Shown here: positions 58,078 to 64,000 of the stretch, in pieces
Layout of the letters: each line of letters begins with the position of its first letter
How positions within the stretch are numbered: position 1 is the first letter of the stretch
DNA from: Pasteurella oralis
GTDB lineage: Bacteria; Pseudomonadota; Gammaproteobacteria; Enterobacterales; Pasteurellaceae
Direction: 5' to 3'
DNA: 64,000 nt
Assembly: GCF_002850605.1 (NCBI RefSeq)
Contig: NZ_NXGB01000003.1
Span: forward strand, 62,001-126,000
Notes under the pieces: model-generated
Told to the model about the DNA's origin: nothing
The model's input: the letters and a program-made list of their open reading frames with translations, nothing else
The model's database searches: none
Program-made: the position numbers and the translations under genes

Positions 58078-58565
58078 TGGAAAAGCGCTTTTTATTACAA
58101 TGGTTAATCCTCATTTGTACTTTTATTGTGGCATTAGTGATGGAAATTGCGCCTTGGCCTGCAGATTTCCAAAATTTTAAACCAGCTTGGTTAGTCTTAG
58201 TCTTGTTATACTGGGCGCTTTCAGTACCAAATAAAGTGAGTATTGGAACGGCATTTGTACTTGGTGTGGTTTGGGATTTAGTACTTGGCTCAATTTTAGG
58301 TGTACATGCATTAGTCTTATCGGTGTTTATTTATTTAGTTGCTTTAAATCACCTGATTTTACGTAATTTATCTTTGTGGATGCAAAGCTTGCTCGTAGTT
58401 TGCTTTGTATTTGCTATCAGAATTAGCATTTTTCTAATTGAACTATTCTTGCATAGTGCTGCATTTAATTGGCAAGAGATTTATGGGGCGCTGGCGAGTG
58501 GTCTATTATGGCCTTGGGTCTTTCTATTACTTCGCCGTATTCGTCGCCAATTACAATTACGTTAA
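58077..58565 (+). CDS. mreD: Rod shape-determining protein MreD
   Basis: MreD is a small integral membrane protein of the elongation complex. The 162 residues contain about five hydrophobic segments, with PAWLVLVLLYWALSVPNKVSIG and FVLGVVWDLVLGSILGVHAL matching the family. It is the end of the operon; a terminator follows about 95 bases later. Confidence 0.95.
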   Translation: MEKRFLLQWLILICTFIVALVMEIAPWPADFQNFKPAWLVLVLLYWALSVPNKVSIGTAFVLGVVWDLVLGSILGVHALVLSVFIYLVALNHLILRNLSLWMQSLLVVCFVFAIRISIFLIELFLHSAAFNWQEIYGALASGLLWPWVFLLLRRIRRQLQLR

Positions 58566-58660
58566 CAATAAATTGTGAGTAATTTTATACTATTGTTCTG
58601 TTTGACTCAGATGAGCGAATTTCTTTCTTGTGAAAGATCGTCTAACTTGGAGCTAAAAAT

Positions 58661-58689
58661 AAGGCAGCTGATGTTAAGCTGCCTTTTTG
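58661..58689. terminator. Terminator after mreD, shared with the YhbP-like gene
   Basis: AAGGCAGCT and AGCTGCCTT pair around GATGTTA and are followed by TTT; A residues precede the left arm, so it can act on both convergent units. Confidence 0.8.
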
Positions 58690-58721
58690 ATTGAATTGGT
58701 GTTGTATTATCAGTCACAATA

Positions 58722-59180
58722 TTATTTAAGAAATAAACTGAGATCTTCCTCTTCAACTTCTTGTCCCTTTTTCCATTCTATTGTGCTAAATAATCCTAAT
58801 GAATTATCGACTAAACGTACATATTCTAATTCAATTTCCCATACTGAAAGTCGGCGGATGAGCTGATGAGAGTAAGTCTCTTCGTAGAGTTGGAAAGCAG
58901 TTTCCGCTTCTTTACCATAGAGCTGTTTGGATTTGCCAGTAAATTGCACACCTTGCAATGAAGGAACAAAGCGAGTAGGAACAAAAATCGTCCCTGCTAC
59001 TTGAGGATTTTTCATGATGATTTTAGCATGATGAGTTTGTTCACCAGTCACATAAATTAATCGCTTCAAGTCTTCATCAAAGACATAGTAAAGTCCGTTT
59101 GCCCAAGGTAAGTCGTTTTCTGTACAGGCAAGAGTAAATGCATATTGCTTTTTAATAAAGTCCACAAGGCGTTTTTGCAT
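58722..59180 (-). CDS. YhbP-family (UPF0306) flavin-binding-fold protein
   Basis: The 152-residue protein has the split-barrel fold of pyridoxamine-phosphate-oxidase-like proteins. Its ANGLYYVFDEDLKRLIYVTGEQTHHA and VAGTIFV...LQGVQFTGKSKQL segments match E. coli YhbP, a protein of unknown function, and the terminal NSLGLFSTIEWKK corresponds to its NTLGFGKK. It is probably a small cytoplasmic flavoprotein. It stands alone, and no regulatory site was seen. Confidence 0.75.
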   Translation of the reverse strand: MQKRLVDFIKKQYAFTLACTENDLPWANGLYYVFDEDLKRLIYVTGEQTHHAKIIMKNPQVAGTIFVPTRFVPSLQGVQFTGKSKQLYGKEAETAFQLYEETYSHQLIRRLSVWEIELEYVRLVDNSLGLFSTIEWKKGQEVEEEDLSLFLK

Positions 59181-59487
59181 GTTTTATTCTCATTATTTTT
59201 ACAAAAGCGTTTTTTAAAATCCTTGGTATTCTGACACAATTTTGTACAGTGAGTAAATAACTTTTATCAGGGAATACAAGGATATAGCTATTTTTGTTAT
59301 TCCGGATAAATGTACTTGTTTTTTTTATTTAATGAAATACATGGAGTTGACAAAAGGAATGAAGATTATCTTTTGTTGGCAGAGAAGCTGTTTTAATTTT
59401 ATTCGTGATTAGTTAACAGATTACTGTTAATGCAAATGATCACTTAAAGGAACCAATTGATGTGAAGTAAAATTGAGATCTGAAATT
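59181..59487. other. Intergenic region upstream of the YhbP-like gene
   Basis: About 300 AT-rich bases between the divergent starts/ends of the YhbP-like gene and the leuD terminator. It must contain the YhbP-like promoter on the minus strand. A TTGACA at 59346 has no -10 box at the right distance. No reading frame or RNA-like fold was recognised. Confidence 0.4.
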
Positions 59488-59517
59488 AAAAAAGAGATGG
59501 GATTCCATCTCTTTTTT
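59488..59517. terminator. Terminator of the leuABCD operon
   Basis: AAAAAAGAGATGG and CCATCTCTTTTTT pair perfectly around GATT, four bases after the leuD stop. Confidence 0.9.
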
Positions 59518-59521
59518 AAAA

Positions 59522-60127
59522 TTAGCGTAAAAATACAGGAATTTTACTTTCATATTCGGCAATTTTACTTTCATGTTGTAATGTTAAGCCAATATTGTCT
59601 AAACCATTTAATAAGCAATGGCGGCGGAAACTATCGATTTCAAATGGATAAATTTTGCCATTTGCCCTGACTGTTTGTGCTTCCAAATCTACAGTAATTT
59701 TCGCCCCTTCATTGGTGACTACAAATTTAAATAATTCGTCTACTTCTTGCTCACTTAAACGAATAGGTAACATCTGGTTATTTAAACTATTACCGTAAAA
59801 AATATCAGCAAAACTTGGTGCAATAATGACACGAATACCATAATCATCGAGCGCCCAAGGTGCGTGTTCACGAGAAGAACCACAACCAAAATTTTCACGA
59901 GCTAATAAAATACTTGCACCTTGATAGCGAGGATAGTTAAGTACGAAATCTGGATTGGGTTGCTTTCCTTCATCATCTAAGAAACGCCACTCATGGAATA
60001 AATGCGCGCCAAAGCCAGCTCGAGTCACTTTTTGTAAAAATTGTTTTGGAATAATTGCGTCGGTATCGACATTCGACGCATCAAGTGGAACAGCGATACC
60101 AGTATGTTGTTTAAATTCTTTAGGCAT
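59522..60127 (-). CDS. leuD: 3-isopropylmalate dehydratase small subunit
   Basis: LeuD pairs with LeuC to isomerise 2-isopropylmalate to 3-isopropylmalate in leucine synthesis. The 201-residue protein has the swivelling-domain motifs [35 protein letters not shown] and [16 protein letters not shown]. It is the last gene of leuABCD, separated from leuC by an unusually long 271-base spacer. Confidence 0.97.
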   Translation of the reverse strand: MPKEFKQHTGIAVPLDASNVDTDAIIPKQFLQKVTRAGFGAHLFHEWRFLDDEGKQPNPDFVLNYPRYQGASILLARENFGCGSSREHAPWALDDYGIRVIIAPSFADIFYGNSLNNQMLPIRLSEQEVDELFKFVVTNEGAKITVDLEAQTVRANGKIYPFEIDSFRRHCLLNGLDNIGLTLQHESKIAEYESKIPVFLR

Positions 60128-60189
60128 ATCGTTTTTCTCTCTTAATTACTGTTATCTTTACTTTTACCATTATCGTTACTTGCGTCCTC

Positions 60190-60225
60190 TCTCTTTTTGG
60201 CTTGTACAAAAAAGGAGTAAAAACA
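60190..60225. repeat. Degenerate copy of the leu-spacer hairpin repeat
   Basis: CTCTTTTTGGCTTGTACAAA then AAAGGAGTAA resembles the intact copy at 61863-61910 with several changes and a lost stem. It is recognised only by comparison with the better copies in the neighbouring spacers. Confidence 0.35.
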
Positions 60226-60398
60226 CACTCTGATTAAACTACTTTTATCTCTTTCCGTGTGGATTTTCTTCACGGAAAATAAGTTGTCTCCACTTTGCTA
60301 CGCAACATTATTCCCCTAAAAATTCCCACTGCATTTGGGCAAGTTTACATGGGGTGATCGTTGAGTAGCTGTGAAAAGTACGGTTGATTTTAACAAGT

Positions 60399-61805
60399 TT
60401 AATTTAATTCCACGTTGCGAATATCAACAAACTTACCATAAACCGCTGCCGCCGCTGCCATTGCTGGGCTAACTAAGTGAGTACGTCCTCCACGCCCTTG
60501 GCGCCCTTCGAAATTACGGTTACTTGTTGAAGCGCAACGCTCACCTGGTACGAGTCGATCATTGTTCATAGCTAAACACATTGAACAGCCTGGTAAGCGC
60601 CATTCAAAACCTGCTTCAATAAAGATTTTATCTAAGCCTTCTTTTTCTGCTTGTTCACGTACTAAACCTGAGCCGGGTACGACGAGAGCTTGGACACCTG
60701 CTGCGACTTTACGCCCTTTAGCTATCGCTGCTGCTGCACGCAAATCTTCAATACGTGAATTAGTGCAAGAACCAATGAAAACTTTGTCAATCGTAACATC
60801 TGTTAATTTGATACTATGTGGTAAGTTCATATAAGCCAAAGCTTTTTCTGCTGATTGGCGTTCGATTGGATCAGCCATCTCAGCAGGGTTGGGGATGGTT
60901 TGCTCAATACCAATGACTTGTCCGGGATTCGTTCCCCAAGTAACTTGAGGCTGAATGTCGCTAGCTTCTAAAGTCACTATTGTGTCAAATTGCGCATCGT
61001 CATCGCTATACAACGTTTGCCAATAAGTGAGAGCATCATCCCAATCTTTACCTTTTGGTGCATAGGGTTTATCTTTCAAATAAGCAAATGTGGTTTCATC
61101 TGGCGCAATAATGCCCGATTTGGCACCTAATTCAATCGCCATATTACACACAGTCATGCGACCTTCCATAGAAAGATCACGAATAGCTTCACCACAGAAT
61201 TCCACAACATGCCCTGTGCCACCACCCATTGTTGTTTTGCCGATAATAGCTAGCACGATATCTTTAGCTGTTATGCCTTCACGTACTTTACCGCGTACCT
61301 CAATTTTCATTTTTTTCGCACGGGCTTGCTTAATGGTTTGGGTGGCTAACACATGTTCTACTTCCGAGGTACCAATACCAAAAGCTAATGCTCCAAATGC
61401 GCCATGCGTTGCAGTGTGAGAATCACCACATACAATGGTCATACCGGGTAAGGTTAAGCCTTGTTCAGGTCCCATAACATGTACGATCCCTTGATTGATA
61501 TGGTTAATATCATAAAGGGTGATACCAAATTGATCGGTATTTTTGGCTAATTCCACCATTTGAATACGCCCCATTTCACCAGAGCCAGCTAAATCACGGC
61601 TATCAGTAGGCACGTTATGATCCATTGTTGCGACAGTTTTACTTGGTTGACGAACTGCTCGTCCCATTGCTCGTAAACCATCAAAGGCTTGTGGCGATGT
61701 GACTTCATGTACCAAATGGCGATTAATATAAATCAGCGGTGTTTCACCAGCAGATTCGTGGACGATATGAGCGTCAAAGAGTTTTTCGTATAGGGTTTTG
61801 GACAT
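60399..61805 (-). CDS. leuC: 3-isopropylmalate dehydratase large subunit
   Basis: LeuC is the aconitase-type, iron-sulfur catalytic subunit. The 468-residue protein has the cluster cysteines in [34 protein letters not shown] and [11 protein letters not shown], and the terminal [25 protein letters not shown]. Length is typical. It stands between leuB and leuD, with long spacers on both sides. Confidence 0.98.
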   Translation of the reverse strand: MSKTLYEKLFDAHIVHESAGETPLIYINRHLVHEVTSPQAFDGLRAMGRAVRQPSKTVATMDHNVPTDSRDLAGSGEMGRIQMVELAKNTDQFGITLYDINHINQGIVHVMGPEQGLTLPGMTIVCGDSHTATHGAFGALAFGIGTSEVEHVLATQTIKQARAKKMKIEVRGKVREGITAKDIVLAIIGKTTMGGGTGHVVEFCGEAIRDLSMEGRMTVCNMAIELGAKSGIIAPDETTFAYLKDKPYAPKGKDWDDALTYWQTLYSDDDAQFDTIVTLEASDIQPQVTWGTNPGQVIGIEQTIPNPAEMADPIERQSAEKALAYMNLPHSIKLTDVTIDKVFIGSCTNSRIEDLRAAAAIAKGRKVAAGVQALVVPGSGLVREQAEKEGLDKIFIEAGFEWRLPGCSMCLAMNNDRLVPGERCASTSNRNFEGRQGRGGRTHLVSPAMAAAAAVYGKFVDIRNVELN

Positions 61806-61862
61806 TGTATTATTCCTAATAAAGTTTGGGATTTAATGATGTTATTCTTCATGCTTTCTCTA

Positions 61863-61910
61863 TTACTTTTCTTTGTTTGACCAAAGAAAAGTAACCAAAA
61901 GAAAGGTGCC
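61863..61910. repeat. Intergenic hairpin repeat, intact copy (leuC-leuB spacer)
   Basis: TTACTTTTCTTTG (61863-61875) and CAAAGAAAAGTAA (61882-61894) are perfect 13-base arms around TTTGAC, followed by CCAAAAGAAAGG. The same pattern recurs in the other two leu spacers. Sequences of the form TTACTTTTCTTTG-CAAAGAAAAGTAACCAAAAGAAA are widespread between genes in proteobacteria. Confidence 0.7.
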
Positions 61911-62031
61911 CCTGCGATTTTGCTTTTCTTTACTTAAAGGACATTTTCCTAAAAGTTTCCTGACACTCAGGCGAAACCGAAGGGAATTTATCTGAATATC
62001 AATGAAAAGTGCGGTCAATTTTTTAAAAGTT

Positions 62032-63111
<1,080 letters not shown>

Positions 63112-63178
63112 TTAGGATTCCTTTGTTTTTTGATTAAACTTGATTGTCTTAAGCTTGTTTATTTGCTTTGTGTTATTT

Positions 63179-63220
63179 GCTACTTTTCTTTGTTTTGTCA
63201 AAGAAAAATAACCATAAAGA
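63179..63220. repeat. Intergenic hairpin repeat, near-intact copy (leuB-leuA spacer)
   Basis: TACTTTTCTTTG (63181-63192) and CAAAGAAAAATA (63199-63210) pair with one mismatch around TTTTGT, followed by ACCATAAAGAAAG, which parallels the copy at 61863. Confidence 0.6.
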
Positions 63221-63361
63221 AAGATAACCCTGCTAAGTTTTTTTCCCCTCTTTCTATTCACATTTTTTGACGAGAAGTTTAGAACTCACCAACCTCGTTA
63301 GTTCAAACAGGCTAAATTTTCTTAAAAATATGAATTCCATTCAGTGGTTTAGAAGGAAAAC

Positions 63362-63387
63362 CATCACACTACTGCAAAAGTGTGGTG
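63362..63387. terminator. Hairpin just after leuA
   Basis: CATCACACT and AGTGTGGTG form nine pairs (one G-T) around an eight-base loop, six bases after the leuA stop. The T run is strong on the plus strand (after 63387) and weak on the minus strand (TTTTCC), so in the leu direction it would at most attenuate. Confidence 0.35.
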
Positions 63388-63392
63388 TTTTT

Positions 63393-64000
63393 TTATACAC
63401 TTGCAATTTTATGTAATTTTAAATCTGCTACTTTTTGTGAACGATAAATCGCATTGATGGCATGGATTAATGCTCTAGCGGAGGATTCGACAATATCTGT
63501 TGCTAAACCAACACCGTGAAAGCGTCTGCCATCGTGTTCGACTACAATGTCTACTTGCCCTAAAGCTTCTGCACCTTCACCTTTAGCTGTTAAATTGTAG
63601 TTCAACATTTTTATCTCTAGGCCTGTGATCGCCAAAATCGCATTGTAAACTGCATCCACTGGACCATTTCCACCGTTTGATACTTGACTGACTTTCTTAC
63701 CATCTAATTCAACTTGCACAAATGCCGAAGCAGGTAAGTGGCTAATACATTGTGAAGTGATCACATCTAAGGTTAAGCGATCTTCGTCGCCTTGCTGCAT
63801 GTCGATAAATGCTAATGCTTCTAAATCGTAATCAAAAACCTGACCTTTTTTATCCGCCAATTTTAAGAAGGCTTGGTAAAGTTTATCTAAATTATAGTCA
63901 CTTTCTTGATAACCCATTGTTTCCATATGACTTTTTACTGCTGCGCGCCCAGAACGGGCAGTTAAGTTTAATTGTTCTTTTTTCAAGCCAATACTCTCTG
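63393..64000 (-). CDS. leuA: 2-isopropylmalate synthase, C-terminal part (cut by window edge)
   Basis: The last 201 codons are present; the gene continues past base 64000. The visible part reads [18 protein letters not shown] followed by a long match to E. coli LeuA, including [30 protein letters not shown] and the regulatory domain [12 protein letters not shown] and [19 protein letters not shown]. LeuA condenses acetyl-CoA with 2-ketoisovalerate, the first committed step, and its C-terminal domain mediates leucine feedback. A TTG near 63986 is an internal leucine codon, not a start. Confidence 0.97.
   Translation of the reverse strand, partial: ESIGLKKEQLNLTARSGRAAVKSHMETMGYQESDYNLDKLYQAFLKLADKKGQVFDYDLEALAFIDMQQGDEDRLTLDVITSQCISHLPASAFVQVELDGKKVSQVSNGGNGPVDAVYNAILAITGLEIKMLNYNLTAKGEGAEALGQVDIVVEHDGRRFHGVGLATDIVESSARALIHAINAIYRSQKVADLKLHKIASV

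Noticed and set aside
59346-59370. TTGACA as promoter of an unseen gene before leuD
   Set aside because: No -10 box at 16-18 bases and no reading frame or RNA fold follow.
63984-63986. TTG as the start of a separate 197-residue protein
   Set aside because: The frame is open upstream to the window end and reads ESIG before this codon, as inside LeuA; it is the C-terminal part of leuA.

Overview
The window is a chromosomal segment of a gamma-proteobacterium of the family Pasteurellaceae, most likely a Pasteurella (P. multocida-like) species. The main evidence is the roughly 28 exact copies of the Hin-type DNA uptake signal AAGTGCGGT or its complement. They occur inside genes and as inverted pairs forming intergenic hairpins. 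The AT-rich base composition and the gene clusters (bioAFGCD with bioG, yceD-rpmF-plsX-fabHDG-acpP, rsfS-rlmH-mrdA-rodA-rlpA-dacA-ybeD-lipBA, mreBCD) agree. No CRISPR array, insertion sequence or prophage was seen.

Layout: 1-1134 holds the 5' part of fklB and psd on the minus strand. 1262-5784 is a tight biotin operon bioA-F-G-C-D that makes the pimeloyl precursor and carries it to dethiobiotin (bioB is not here), followed by an alpha-carbonic anhydrase. 6783-12389 is oppABCDF (minus), for oligopeptide import. 12679-17972 is yceD-rpmF-plsX-fabH-fabD-fabG-acpP, coupling ribosome, phospholipid and fatty acid synthesis. 18212-20547 carries a DcuB-type C4-dicarboxylate carrier and a DUF2167 membrane protein. 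rho (minus) and rhlB diverge at 22 kb. 23467-31557 is the cell-elongation and lipoate cluster. A DUF417 membrane protein follows at 31.6 kb.

32296-46194 is the accessory part of the window: about 14 genes for uptake and breakdown of a small carbon compound. It encodes two complete TRAP transporters, a PdxA2-type dehydrogenase, split dihydroxyacetone-kinase-like DhaK/DhaL, an RpiB-like isomerase, a triosephosphate-isomerase-like enzyme fused to a PTS EIIB-like domain, a cyclase-family hydrolase, a xylose-isomerase-like TIM-barrel enzyme, a SorC-family regulator and transaldolase. The kinase plus TIM-like plus RpiB-like set matches the known erythrulose-phosphate route to erythrose 4-phosphate, which the co-directional transaldolase could consume. 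Two strong CRP sites lie in the divergent promoter region. The block is almost free of uptake signals and ends near a tRNA-Arg/tRNA-Pro pair.

46.8-64 kb returns to core genes: the two tRNAs, folD, ssb and uvrA diverging around a LexA box, sodC, rlmB-rnr (minus), mreBCD, a YhbP-family protein, and leuABCD (minus; leuA runs off the right end). The leu spacers are long and contain diverged copies of one hairpin repeat.

Where the longest reading frame did not give the best start codon, the start was moved on ribosome-binding site and homologue evidence, and each such entry says so. Functional calls rest on recalled family sequences, not on database searches.
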